A DNA stretch of 64,000 nt from Sphaerisporangium corydalis. Its GTDB lineage: Bacteria > Actinomycetota > Actinomycetes > Streptosporangiales > Streptosporangiaceae. The stretch lies in NCBI RefSeq assembly GCF_025506355.1, contig NZ_JANZYP010000043.1:1-64000 (forward strand), in the 5' to 3' direction. The notes below the pieces were generated by a model. The model was not told the DNA's origin, did no database searches, and saw only the letters and a list, made by a program, of their open reading frames with translations. This document shows, piece by piece, positions 53,187-61,770 of this stretch (position 1 is the stretch's first letter; each line of letters begins with the position of its first letter). The translations under genes and the position numbers were made by a program.

Positions 53187-53912
53187 GTGAGCGAGCGCGC
53201 CAAGCACGAGAGCAGCACCGACAGCGGGGCCGCAAGGCTCGCGCTGGTCCGCCTCGGGGTCGACGTCCCCTACGAGCAGGCGTGGGAGCTCCAGCGCCAG
53301 GTCCACGCCCGCCGGGTCGCCGGAGCCATCCCCGACACGTGCCTGATGCTGGAGCACGCCCCGGTCTACACGGCGGGAAAGCGCACCCGCGCGGAGGAGC
53401 GGCCGGTCGACGGCACCCCCGTGATCGACGTCGACCGGGGCGGGAAGATCACCTGGCACGGTCCCGGCCAGCTCGTCGGGTACCCCATCGTCCGGCTGAC
53501 CGACGCGCTCGACGTGATCGCCTACGTCCGCCTGCTGGAGGAGTCGCTGATCCAGGTGTGCGCCGACTTCGGCGTGGTCGCGGGCCGGGTCGCGGGCCGC
53601 AGCGGCGTGTGGGTGGCCGGCGACCCCGCCAGCGGCCTGCCCGACCGCAAGCTCGGGGCGATCGGCATCCGGGTGGCCAGGGGCGTCACGATGCACGGCT
53701 ACGCGCTCAACTGCGCCAACGACCCGAGCTGGTTCAACCGCATCATCCCGTGCGGCATCAGCGACGCCGGCGTCACCTCGCTGTCGGCCGAGACCGGGCG
53801 GCGCATCACCGTCGACGAGGTCCTGCCCTTCGCCGAGAAGCGGCTGGCCGAGGCCCTCGGCTCGCAGGGCCTCGAAGTGCAGGAGGAGGACCTGCTGTCC
53901 GGCCGTTTCTGA
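53187..53912 (+). CDS. lipB: Octanoyl-ACP:protein N-octanoyltransferase
   Basis: A 241-residue transferase that moves octanoyl from ACP to lipoyl domains. Motifs: [19 protein letters not shown], the catalytic Lys in [14 protein letters not shown] and Cys189 in [17 protein letters not shown] start. It precedes lipA, which inserts sulfur into the octanoyl chain, by 85 bp. Confidence 0.96.
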   Translation: MSERAKHESSTDSGAARLALVRLGVDVPYEQAWELQRQVHARRVAGAIPDTCLMLEHAPVYTAGKRTRAEERPVDGTPVIDVDRGGKITWHGPGQLVGYPIVRLTDALDVIAYVRLLEESLIQVCADFGVVAGRVAGRSGVWVAGDPASGLPDRKLGAIGIRVARGVTMHGYALNCANDPSWFNRIIPCGISDAGVTSLSAETGRRITVDEVLPFAEKRLAEALGSQGLEVQEEDLLSGRF

Positions 53913-53997
53913 GCGCGCCGGCGGCCCGCGCCCGTGCCCGGCGACCAGGGGGATCCCGGCGTCCGGGCAGGCCGCCGGGGAGACGTAAGCTGAACGG

Positions 53998-54927
53998 GTG
54001 ACCGTTGCTCCTGAAGGCCGAAAGCTCCTCCGCCTGGAGGTGCGCAACAGCCAGACCCCCATTGAGCGCAAGCCCCCGTGGATCAAGACCCGGCTCAGGA
54101 ACGGGCCGAACTTCAACGAGATCAGATCGCTCGTGAAGGACCAGGGCCTGCACACGGTGTGCCAGGAGGCCGGCTGCCCGAACATCTCCGAGTGCTGGGA
54201 GGACCGCGAGGCCACCTTCCTCATCGGCGGCGACCAGTGCACGCGGCGCTGCGACTTCTGCCAGATCGACACCGGCAAGCCCGCCGAGTACGACCGGGAC
54301 GAGCCGCGCCGGGTCGCCGAGTCCGTCGCCCAGATGGGCCTGCGGTACGCCACCGTGACCGGTGTCGCCCGTGACGACCTGCCCGACGGCGGCTCCTGGC
54401 TGTACGCCGAGACCGCGCGGCGGATCCACGCGATGGTCCCCGGGTGCGGCGTCGAGCTGCTGGTCCCCGACTTCAACGGCGACCGCGGCCAGCTCGAAGA
54501 GGTGTTCTCCAGCCGCCCCGAGGTGTTCGCGCACAACATCGAGACCGTGCCGCGCATCTTCAAGCGCATCCGCCCGGCGTTCCGCTACGACCGCTCCCTG
54601 CGGGTCATCACGATGGCCCACGAGGCGGGGCTGGTCACCAAGTCCAACCTCATCCTCGGCATGGGCGAGGAGCGCGAGGAGGTCGTGCAGGCGATGCGCG
54701 ACCTGCGCGAGGCCGGCTGCGACCTGCTGACCATCACCCAGTACCTGCGCCCGACCCCCCGCCACCACCCCGTGGACCGCTGGGTCAAGCCCGACGAGTT
54801 CGTGGCCCTGCAGAAGGACGCCGAGGAGATCGGCTTCACCGGGGTGATGTCCGGCCCGCTGGTGCGGTCCTCCTACCGCGCCGGCCGCCTGTACCGGCAG
54901 GCCGTCGAGGCGCGCCAGACGGCCTGA
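53998..54927 (+). CDS. lipA: Lipoyl synthase (radical SAM)
   Basis: A 309-residue enzyme. Auxiliary cluster ligands Cys55, Cys60 and Cys66 ([12 protein letters not shown]); radical-SAM cluster Cys81, Cys85 and Cys88 (CTRRCDFC); conserved C-terminal VRSSYRAG with the serine ligand. It adds two sulfurs to octanoyl-lysine and consumes its auxiliary cluster. GTG start with no strong ribosome binding site. In mycobacteria the next gene is DUF4191; here a glycosidase intervenes. Confidence 0.97.
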   Translation: MTVAPEGRKLLRLEVRNSQTPIERKPPWIKTRLRNGPNFNEIRSLVKDQGLHTVCQEAGCPNISECWEDREATFLIGGDQCTRRCDFCQIDTGKPAEYDRDEPRRVAESVAQMGLRYATVTGVARDDLPDGGSWLYAETARRIHAMVPGCGVELLVPDFNGDRGQLEEVFSSRPEVFAHNIETVPRIFKRIRPAFRYDRSLRVITMAHEAGLVTKSNLILGMGEEREEVVQAMRDLREAGCDLLTITQYLRPTPRHHPVDRWVKPDEFVALQKDAEEIGFTGVMSGPLVRSSYRAGRLYRQAVEARQTA

Positions 54928-54970
54928 GCCGCAGGTGCCCGCCGGAGTCCCCCGACCGTCAGGGAGCGTC

Positions 54971-57520
54971 GTGGACATCGAGCGACTCATCGGCGTCCTC
55001 AGCCTGCCCGCCAAGGTCCGCCTGCTCACCGGGGCGGGCATGTGGGCGCTCCCGGCGCTGCCGGAGATCGGTCTGCGCCGGCTGGTGATGAGCGACGGCC
55101 CGATCGGGGTGCGCGGCGAGCAGTGGTCCTCCGCCGACCCCTCGATCGCGCTGCCGAGCCCGTCCGCCCTGGCCGCGACCTGGGACGTCGCGCTGGTGCG
55201 GCGGGCGGGCCGCCTGCTGGCCCAGGAGGCGCGCCGCAAGGGCGTGCACGTCCTGCTCGCCCCGACGATCAACATCCACCGCAGCCCGCTCGGCGGCAGG
55301 CACTTCGAGTGCTTCTCGGAGGACCCCCTGCTCACCGGCGAGATCGGCGCGGCGTACGTCGAGGGCGTGCAGGACGGCGGGGTCGCCGCCACACCCAAGC
55401 ACTTCGTGGCCAACGACTCCGAGACCGATCGGTTCACCGTCGACGTCGTCGTCGGCGAACAGGCGCTCCGCGAGATCTACCTGGCGCCGTTCGAGCGGGT
55501 GGTGCGGGCCGGGGCGTGGGGCGTCATGGCGGCGTACAACTCGGTCGGCGGCACCACCATGACCGAGCACGCCGGCCTGCTGAACGGCGTGCTGAAGGGC
55601 GAGTGGGGTTTCGACGGGTTCGTGGTCTCCGACTGGACCGCCGCGCGTTCCACCGACGCGCCGGCCCTCGGCGGGCTGGACGTGGTGATGCCGGGGCCGT
55701 ACGGGCCGTGGGGCGAGGAGCTGGTGGCGGCCGTCCGGGAGGGGCGGGTGCCCGAGGAGGTCGTGGACGACAAGGTGCGCCGGGTGCTGCGGCTGGCCGA
55801 GCGGGTAGGCGCGCTGGACGGCCCCCCGCCCCCCGCCCCGCCCGATCGGATCGCCCCGCCTGATCCGCCCGACCCGCCGAATCCGCCCGATCCGCACGAC
55901 CCGCCGAATCCGCCCGATCCGCACGACCCGCCGAATCCGCCCGATCCGCACGACCCGCCCGATGCGCCCGGCCCGCTCGATCCGCCGAATCCGTCCGATC
56001 GGATCGACGGAAGGGCGCTGGCCCGGGAGGTGGCGGCGCGTTCGTTCACCCTGCTGCGCAACGAGGGCGGCCTGCTGCCGTTGCGCGGGATACGCAGCGT
56101 CGCCCTGATCGGCTCGGCCGCGGCCGAGCCGCGCGCCATGGGCGGCGGCAGCGCCCAGGTGTTCCCCGACGGCGTCGTGTCCCCCCTTGAGGGCCTGCGC
56201 CGCCGGGGCGGCGCCGACGTGCGCCACGCCGTCGGCACCGACCCCCGGGTCCGGCTGGCGCCGCTGGCCGCGCCCGCCACGGCGGTGTTCCTGGACGCCG
56301 GCGGCGGCACCCTGGCCGAGCACCCGCTGCGCACCGCCGAGGCGCGGTGGGTCGGCGACCTGCCCCCCGGCCTGGACGGCTCCCGGCTGGCCGCCGTGGA
56401 GCTGCGCACGACCCTGGTCCCGGAGGTCTCCGGCCTCCACCACCTGTCGATCTCGGGCGCGGGGACGTTCACGCTGTCGGTCGACGGGCACACCGTGCTG
56501 GACGAGACGATCGCCGTCCCCGGCGGCGACCCGGCGGCGGCCCTCCTCGCGCCCGCCGAGCGCCGCATCGTCGTCGAGCTGACAGCGGGCGCCCCGGCGG
56601 CGCTGGCCGTGCGCCACGCGACGTCCGCGTTCCGCGGCATGGGGTTCATCGCCTTCTCCCTCGGTCACGCCGGGCCCTCGGCCGACGACGACACCCTGAT
56701 CGCCGAGGCGGCCGGCATCGCGGCCGGTGCCGACGTGGCCGTCGTGGTCGCGGCGACGACCCCCGAGGTGGAGAGCGAGGGCGCCGACCGCGCGAGCCTG
56801 GCGCTCCCCGGCCGGCAGGACGAGCTGATCTTCCGGGTCGCCGAGGCCAACCCGCGCACGATCGTCGTGCTCAACACCGGGTCGCCGGTCGAGATGCCGT
56901 GGCTGGACCGGGTCGCCGGCGTCCTGCTGACGTGGTTCCCCGGGCAGGAGGGCGGGGACGCCCTGGCGGACGTGCTGTCCGGCGACGCCGAGCCCGGCGG
57001 GCGGCTGCCCACCACCTGGCCGGCCCGGATGGCGGACGTGCCCGTGCTGGACGTCACCCCCGTGGACGGGGAGCTGCGCTACGACGAGGGGACGGCGGTG
57101 GGCCACCGCGCCTGGGAGCGCGCGGGGACCGCGCCGGCCTTCTGGTTCGGCCACGGGCTCGGGTACACCACCTGGTCCTACGACGAGGTCGCCGTCCTGC
57201 GGACGGACGGCGGCGGGTCGGTGACGGTGGCGCTGACCAACACCGGCGGCCGGGCGGGACGCGAGGTCGTACAGGTGTATCTTTCCCGCCCGGCCGCCCC
57301 GGGGCGGGATCGGGCGTGGCGGGGCCCGAGGCTGGCGGCGTTCGACGTGGTCACGGCCGAGGCGGGCACGACGGTCCTCACCACGATGACCCTGCCGGAG
57401 CGGGCGTTCCAGGAGTGGACCGAGGAGGGCTGGCGCACGATCCCGGGGGATCATGTCCTCGAAATCGGACGTAGCGTGGCCGATCGGCCACTGAAGGCGA
57501 CGCTGACGGTCACGGTCTGA
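54971..57520 (+). CDS. Family 3 glycoside hydrolase (beta-glucosidase-like) with PA14 domain
   Basis: An 849-residue protein without signal peptide. The N-terminal TIM barrel has KHFVANDSE and nucleophile Asp221 in FVVSDWT. A Pro/Asp/Asn/His-rich linker (about 285-348) follows, then the alpha/beta sandwich with inserted PA14 domain (about 430-575), and a C-terminal FnIII-like domain (VVQVYLSRP). Layout matches KdgF/BglB-like GH3 enzymes that cleave beta-linked glucose or xylose. GTG 54971 follows AGGGAG. It interrupts the conserved lipA-DUF4191 order; its base composition is like its neighbours. Confidence 0.9.
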   Translation: MDIERLIGVLSLPAKVRLLTGAGMWALPALPEIGLRRLVMSDGPIGVRGEQWSSADPSIALPSPSALAATWDVALVRRAGRLLAQEARRKGVHVLLAPTINIHRSPLGGRHFECFSEDPLLTGEIGAAYVEGVQDGGVAATPKHFVANDSETDRFTVDVVVGEQALREIYLAPFERVVRAGAWGVMAAYNSVGGTTMTEHAGLLNGVLKGEWGFDGFVVSDWTAARSTDAPALGGLDVVMPGPYGPWGEELVAAVREGRVPEEVVDDKVRRVLRLAERVGALDGPPPPAPPDRIAPPDPPDPPNPPDPHDPPNPPDPHDPPNPPDPHDPPDAPGPLDPPNPSDRIDGRALAREVAARSFTLLRNEGGLLPLRGIRSVALIGSAAAEPRAMGGGSAQVFPDGVVSPLEGLRRRGGADVRHAVGTDPRVRLAPLAAPATAVFLDAGGGTLAEHPLRTAEARWVGDLPPGLDGSRLAAVELRTTLVPEVSGLHHLSISGAGTFTLSVDGHTVLDETIAVPGGDPAAALLAPAERRIVVELTAGAPAALAVRHATSAFRGMGFIAFSLGHAGPSADDDTLIAEAAGIAAGADVAVVVAATTPEVESEGADRASLALPGRQDELIFRVAEANPRTIVVLNTGSPVEMPWLDRVAGVLLTWFPGQEGGDALADVLSGDAEPGGRLPTTWPARMADVPVLDVTPVDGELRYDEGTAVGHRAWERAGTAPAFWFGHGLGYTTWSYDEVAVLRTDGGGSVTVALTNTGGRAGREVVQVYLSRPAAPGRDRAWRGPRLAAFDVVTAEAGTTVLTTMTLPERAFQEWTEEGWRTIPGDHVLEIGRSVADRPLKATLTVTV
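55871..55951 (+). repeat. Three perfect 27-bp repeats encoding a Pro-rich linker
   Basis: A 27-bp unit encoding DPPNPPDPH occurs three times without change (55871-55897, 55898-55924, 55925-55951), flanked by degenerate copies from 55852 to about 56000. It stays in frame. Copy number could vary between strains. Confidence 0.92.
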
Positions 57521-57563
57521 CCGGTCTTCAGGTCACGTTTTCCTTTCTTCAGCTCCGCATTTG

Positions 57564-57569
57564 TATCCT
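57564..57569 (+). promoter_or_regulatory. -10 element of the DUF4191 gene (leaderless)
   Basis: TATCCT lies 6 nt before the ATG at 57576 and no ribosome binding site is present. This supports the ATG at 57576 over the alternative start at 57561. Confidence 0.45.
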
Positions 57570-57575
57570 TTAACC

Positions 57576-58256
57576 ATGGCGAACAAGCCCGCAGACCCAG
57601 AGCGCCCGGGGCGCATCAAGCAGCTCCGGATGATCGCTCAGATCATCAAGAAGGCCAACCCCAAGGGGATGCCTATCGTCTACGCGTCGGCGATCGCCAC
57701 GCTGGCCGTCTTCATCGTCCTCGGGCTCGTCACGGGCCTGGTGTGGCAGCTGACCGTACTCGGCGTGATGGTCGGGATCACGGTGGGCATGGTGATCTTC
57801 GGGCAGCTCGCGCAACGCGCCCAGTACTCCATGCTCGGCGGCCAGCCGGGCGCCGCGGCGGCGATCCTGCAGAGCATGCGCGGCAACTGGGAGGTCACCC
57901 CGGCCGTCGCGGTCACCCGCGACCAGGACGTCGTGCACCGCGCCGTGGGCTACCCCGGCATCGTCCTGGTGTCGGAGGGGCCGGGCACGCGCGTGCAGAA
58001 GATGCTGGTGGCCGAGAAGAAGCGCGTGCAGCGGGTCGCGATCGACGTCCCGGTGTACGACATCCAGTGCGGCGACGGCGAGGGCCAGGTGCCGCTCAAG
58101 AAGCTCCAGCGCCACCTGATGAAGCTCCCGCGCAACCTGAAGAAGCCCGCGGTGTCGGAGGTCAACTACCGGCTCAAGGCGTTGCCGCAGTCGCTTCCGG
58201 TGCCGAAGGGCCCGATGCCGAGGGGCGCGCGCATGCCCCGAGGCAAGATGCGGTGA
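57576..58256 (+). CDS. DUF4191 membrane protein
   Basis: A 226-residue protein with two adjacent N-terminal membrane segments (YASAIATLAVFIVLGLVTGL and VLGVMVGITVGMVIFG) and a soluble domain: YSMLGGQPGAAAAILQSM, HRAVGYPGIVLVSEGP, EVNYRLKALP. It ends in a basic Pro/Gly/Arg tail. Same family and place as mycobacterial Rv2219. Function unknown. Ends in a GTGA overlap with the methyltransferase gene. Confidence 0.92.
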   Translation: MANKPADPERPGRIKQLRMIAQIIKKANPKGMPIVYASAIATLAVFIVLGLVTGLVWQLTVLGVMVGITVGMVIFGQLAQRAQYSMLGGQPGAAAAILQSMRGNWEVTPAVAVTRDQDVVHRAVGYPGIVLVSEGPGTRVQKMLVAEKKRVQRVAIDVPVYDIQCGDGEGQVPLKKLQRHLMKLPRNLKKPAVSEVNYRLKALPQSLPVPKGPMPRGARMPRGKMR

Positions 58257-59059
58257 CGCAAGGACCGCAAGGAGTCGCCCGGCGCTCGGTGGCCCAGGCC
58301 CCGACCGTCCGGGCCAATCGAGGCTGGTGGGACGCCTCCGCCGACGACTACCAGGCCGAGCACGGCGCGTTCCTCGGCGACGCGGGGTTCGTCTGGTGCC
58401 CCGAGGGGCTGGAGGAGGCCGGCGCGCGGCTGCTGGGCGAGGTGCGCGGCCGGCGGGTGCTGGAGATCGGCTGCGGTGCCGGGCAGTGCGGCCGTTGGCT
58501 CACCGCCCAGGGCGCCGAGGTGGCCGCGTTCGACCTGTCCCACCGCCAGCTCCAGCATTCACGGCGCATCGACGAGCAGGTGGGGGCCCGGCTGCCGGTC
58601 GTGCAGGCGGACGCGGCCCGCGTCCCCTTCGCCGCCAGGTCGTTCGACCTGGCCTGCTCCGCCTACGGGGCGCTGCCGTTCGTCGCCGACGCCGGCGCGG
58701 TGCTGGCGGAGACCCGCAGGGTGCTGCGGCCCGGGGGGCGGTTCGTCTTCTCCGTCAGCCATCCGGTCCGGTGGGCGTTCCCCGACGATCCCGGCCCGCG
58801 CGGCCTGACCGCCGACCGGTCGTACTTCGACCGGGCGCCCTACGTGGAGCAGGACGAGGACGGCGAGCCGTCCTACGTCGAGCACCACCACACGCTGGGC
58901 GACTGGGTGGGGCTCATCGTGGCGTCCGGGCTGACGCTCGTGGCGCTGACCGAGCCCGAGTGGCCGGCGGGGCACGACCGCGCGTGGGGCGGCTGGAGCC
59001 CGCTCAGGGGCCGCCACATCCCCGGCACGGCCATCTTCACCTGCGAGAGGCCCGCCTGA
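58253..59059 (+). CDS. Class I SAM-dependent methyltransferase
   Basis: A 268-residue protein with the Rossmann-type SAM motif RVLEIGCGAGQCGRWL, post-I acidic AAFDLSHRQL, motif II DLACSAYGALPFV and VLRPGGRFVFSVSHP (methyltransferase 11 family). GTG within the GTGA overlap with the DUF4191 gene. Substrate unknown. A Trp/Gly-rich end (RAWGGWSPLRG) is typical of actinobacterial homologues. Confidence 0.9.
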   Translation: MTQGPQGVARRSVAQAPTVRANRGWWDASADDYQAEHGAFLGDAGFVWCPEGLEEAGARLLGEVRGRRVLEIGCGAGQCGRWLTAQGAEVAAFDLSHRQLQHSRRIDEQVGARLPVVQADAARVPFAARSFDLACSAYGALPFVADAGAVLAETRRVLRPGGRFVFSVSHPVRWAFPDDPGPRGLTADRSYFDRAPYVEQDEDGEPSYVEHHHTLGDWVGLIVASGLTLVALTEPEWPAGHDRAWGGWSPLRGRHIPGTAIFTCERPA

Positions 59060-59080
59060 CCCGACACGCTCGCCGTACGG

Positions 59081-59539
59081 CTAGGTCCGCAGGACGACGG
59101 TGCCGGCGGCGCGGTCGTGCAGGCCGCGCTGGTCGCGGTCCCAGATCAGGGCGGGCACGGCCAGGCAGAGCAACAGGGTCCGCAGCAGGACCGCGCCGAA
59201 CGGGGGGCGCCCGCCGCCGAGTGCGGCGACCCGGACGCCGAGCAGGCGCATGCCGAAGGTCGAGCCCAGAGTGCCGACGAGCAGGACGTTCTCCAGGGCG
59301 AAGACGCCGAGGCCCACCCACGCGCCGCTGCGGGGGCCGGCGTGGAGCAGTCCCTGGGCGATGGCCCAGGTGCAGATGAGCCAGTCGATCATGATGGCCG
59401 CAAGGCGCCTGCCGAAGCCGGCGATCGACCCCGCGCCCTCCGCCGGGAGGCCCAGCCGCTCACCCGGGCGGCCGAGATCGACACCGGCCGCGCGGGTCCC
59501 GCCGATCCACGTCTGGGTCCATCTCGGTTGCTTGCTCAT
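59081..59539 (-). CDS. RDD family membrane protein
   Basis: A 152-residue protein. RDD-type signature GFGRRLAAIMIDWLICTWAI, then two more membrane segments and the family end WDRDQRGLHDRAAGTVVL. ATG 59539 was chosen because TATCTT (59551-59546 on this strand) lies 6 nt upstream, a leaderless promoter. Convergent with the methyltransferase gene. In mycobacteria a short RDD gene also lies just before glnA. Transport of ions or solutes is suspected for some members only. Confidence 0.88.
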   Translation of the reverse strand: MSKQPRWTQTWIGGTRAAGVDLGRPGERLGLPAEGAGSIAGFGRRLAAIMIDWLICTWAIAQGLLHAGPRSGAWVGLGVFALENVLLVGTLGSTFGMRLLGVRVAALGGGRPPFGAVLLRTLLLCLAVPALIWDRDQRGLHDRAAGTVVLRT

Positions 59540-59595
59540 GCAGGTAAGATACCTAGTGGCCGCCTGGGTCCTTTCGGCGGCACACACCCCTCCGC

Positions 59596-59633
59596 TTAAC
59601 ATCCGTGAAACAAACGAGACATGGGGCGGAAAC
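59596..59633 (+). promoter_or_regulatory. GlnR box upstream of glnA
   Basis: Four half-sites keep the exact 11-bp period of actinobacterial GlnR boxes: TTAAC (59596), GAAAC (59607), GACAT (59618) and GAAAC (59629), each separated by 6 bp. The third is weak. It ends 49 nt before the glnA start. GlnR activates glnA when nitrogen is limiting. Confidence 0.72.
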
Positions 59634-59682
59634 GGCACAGGCCTACGTTCGAGTCTGAAAGCCCGTGCCCCTGGGAGGTTGG

Positions 59683-61107
59683 ATGTTCAGCTCCGCCGAC
59701 GACGTCCTGAAGTTCATCAGGGACGAAGGGGTGCAGTTCGTCGACGTCAGGTTTACCGACCTGCCCGGCACGACGCACCACTTCACCTTCCCCGTGGAAA
59801 ACTTCGGAGCAGGCGTCTTCACTGACGGTCTCATGTTCGACGGTTCGTCGATCCGAGGGTTCCAGGCCATCCACGAGTCGGACATGCTGCTGCTGCCCGA
59901 CCCGTCCACGGCCGTCCTCGACCCCTTCCGCCAGCACAAGACCCTCATCATCAACTTCTTCGTCCACGACCCGCTGACCGGCGAGGCCTACAGCCGCGAC
60001 CCGCGCAACGTCGCACGCAAGGCTGAGGAGTACCTCAAGGGCACCGGCATCGCCGACACCGTCTTCTTCGGCCCCGAGGCCGAGTTCTACATCTTCGACG
60101 ACGTGCGGTTCGCGAGCAGCGCGAGCGAGTCCTTCTACCACATCGATTCGATCGAGGGCGCCTGGAACACCGGCAAGGCTCAGGAGGGCGGCAACCTCGG
60201 GTACAAGCCCCGGTACAAGGGCGGCTACTTCCCGGTCCCGCCGATGGACCACTTCACCGACCTTCGCTCGGAGATGGTCCGCCGCCTCATCGACTCCGGC
60301 ATCGAGACCGAGATGCAGCACCACGAGGTGGGCACCGCCGGCCAGGCCGAGATCGACTTCCGGTTCGGCACGCTGCTGAAGACCGCCGACAACCTGATGC
60401 TGTACAAGTACATCATCAAGAACACCGCGGCCGAGTACGGCCACACGGTGACGTTCATGCCCAAGCCGATCTTCGGGGACAACGGCTCCGGCATGCACTG
60501 CCACCAGTCGCTCTGGAAGGACGGCGAGCCGCTCTTCTACGACGAGGTGGGCTACGCCGGCCTGTCGGACATGGCCCGCTACTACATCGGCGGCCTGCTC
60601 AAGCACGCGCCCGCGCTGCTGGCGTTCACCAACCCGACCGTGAACTCCTACCACCGCCTGGTGCCGGGGTACGAGGCGCCGGTCAACCTGGTCTACTCCC
60701 AGCGCAACCGCTCGGCCTGCATCCGCATCCCGATCACGGGGTCGAACCCGAAGGCCAAGCGCATCGAGTTCCGCGTGCCCGACCCGTCCTGCAACCCGTA
60801 CTTCGCGTTCGCCGCGCAGCTCATGGCGGGCCTGGACGGCATCCGGAACAAGATCGAGCCGCCGCAGCCGGTCGACAAGGACCTGTACGAGCTGCCTCCC
60901 GAGGAGGCCGGCCAGGTCCCGCAGGTGCCCGGCTCGCTGCCGGAGGTCCTGCTGGCCCTCGAGGCCGACCACGAGTTCCTCCTCGAAGGCGGCGTCTTCA
61001 CGCCCGACCTGATCGAGACCTGGATCTCCTACAAGCGCGAGTTCGAGATCGACCCGATCCGCCTGCGCCCGCACCCGCACGAGTTCGAGCTCTACTACGA
61101 CGTGTGA
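59683..61107 (+). CDS. glnA: Glutamine synthetase type I
   Basis: A 474-residue enzyme that makes glutamine from glutamate and ammonia. FDGSSIRGF, the ATP-site [17 protein letters not shown] and NRSACIRIP are the signatures. The adenylylation Tyr is in [10 protein letters not shown], so activity is probably controlled by GlnE. GGGAGG lies 5 nt before the ATG at 59683. A GlnR-type box lies upstream and a strong hairpin follows. Confidence 0.98.
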   Translation: MFSSADDVLKFIRDEGVQFVDVRFTDLPGTTHHFTFPVENFGAGVFTDGLMFDGSSIRGFQAIHESDMLLLPDPSTAVLDPFRQHKTLIINFFVHDPLTGEAYSRDPRNVARKAEEYLKGTGIADTVFFGPEAEFYIFDDVRFASSASESFYHIDSIEGAWNTGKAQEGGNLGYKPRYKGGYFPVPPMDHFTDLRSEMVRRLIDSGIETEMQHHEVGTAGQAEIDFRFGTLLKTADNLMLYKYIIKNTAAEYGHTVTFMPKPIFGDNGSGMHCHQSLWKDGEPLFYDEVGYAGLSDMARYYIGGLLKHAPALLAFTNPTVNSYHRLVPGYEAPVNLVYSQRNRSACIRIPITGSNPKAKRIEFRVPDPSCNPYFAFAAQLMAGLDGIRNKIEPPQPVDKDLYELPPEEAGQVPQVPGSLPEVLLALEADHEFLLEGGVFTPDLIETWISYKREFEIDPIRLRPHPHEFELYYDV

Positions 61108-61128
61108 TCCCTGCGGTTCCGAACGGAG

Positions 61129-61162
61129 AACGACCCGGCACCTCGATCGGTGCCGGGTCGTT
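61129..61162 (+). terminator. Bidirectional terminator after glnA
   Basis: AACGACCCGGCACC pairs perfectly over 14 bp with GGTGCCGGGTCGTT around a 6-nt loop. It lies between glnA and a convergent small gene. Confidence 0.88.
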
Positions 61163-61193
61163 CCGCGTGCCGGGGCGGGGCGCGCCGCCGGGG

Positions 61194-61346
61194 TCAGCGG
61201 CGGCGGGGCTTGCCGGGGGCGGTTCCGTCGCGCTTCATGTCCACGACGGGGCCGGGGCTGGTGGGGGTGCCCTTGATCTCGGAGGACAGCTTGGTCACCG
61301 CGTGGAAGAGCTCCGCCAGAAGCGACTTGTTGCTTTTGGGGGACAT
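61194..61346 (-). CDS. 50-residue basic protein, unknown
   Basis: A short gene with a good ribosome binding site (AAGGAG 8 nt before the ATG). The product has an amphipathic helix SLLAELFHAVTKLSSEI, a GTPTSPGPVVDMKRDG loop and a basic tail GKPRRR. It is preceded by its own intergenic region and ends before the glnA terminator. Not recognised. Too short for family assignment by eye. Confidence 0.62.
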   Translation of the reverse strand: MSPKSNKSLLAELFHAVTKLSSEIKGTPTSPGPVVDMKRDGTAPGKPRRR

Positions 61347-61547
61347 AGTGGTCTCCTTGGGGGCCGGTCGCCCGTCGAGGTCACGATCATTTCGTTGATA
61401 TCACGATATGTCGTGTCCGGTGGCGCGTCTACCGGTATGCCGGAGCCGTGGGGGCAGGAAGCTCCGCGGGGTCGCGGGACGTTATGGTTTTGGGAACGGG
61501 TCGCGGACAGGTCGCGTGCCCGCCCGGACGATCGAGAGGCGGATCAG

Positions 61548-61730
61548 GTGTTCGGTCGCAAGCCCATCGAGGAACGGCTCGCGGAGCGCCGCGCCCTGCT
61601 CCCCCCGCTCAAGGAGGGGGAGCACTTCGAGCATGGGCCGGCGAAGTTCGTTTTCGTCTTCCTGATCGTGTTCCTGGTGGTCGCCCACCTCGTCGGCCTC
61701 GTCGTCCTGATGATCATCGACCTGAACTGA
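61548..61730 (+). CDS. 60-residue single-span membrane protein, unknown
   Basis: Begins VFGRKPIEERLAERRALLPP, an amphipathic charged part, then KFVFVFLIVFLVVAHLVGL-VVLMIID forms one membrane segment at the C-terminus. GTG start with GAGAGGCGG upstream. It is divergent from the 50-residue gene and convergent with the deacetylase gene. Function unknown. Looks like a tail-anchored small protein. Confidence 0.6.
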   Translation: MFGRKPIEERLAERRALLPPLKEGEHFEHGPAKFVFVFLIVFLVVAHLVGLVVLMIIDLN

Positions 61731-61770
61731 CCCGGCGGCCGGGCGGCGGCCCGCGCCGGGCGCGGCCCGC

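Noticed and set aside
55852-56000. Possible CRISPR-like array
   Set aside because: The repeats are directly adjacent, in frame and encode a Pro-rich linker; there are no spacers.
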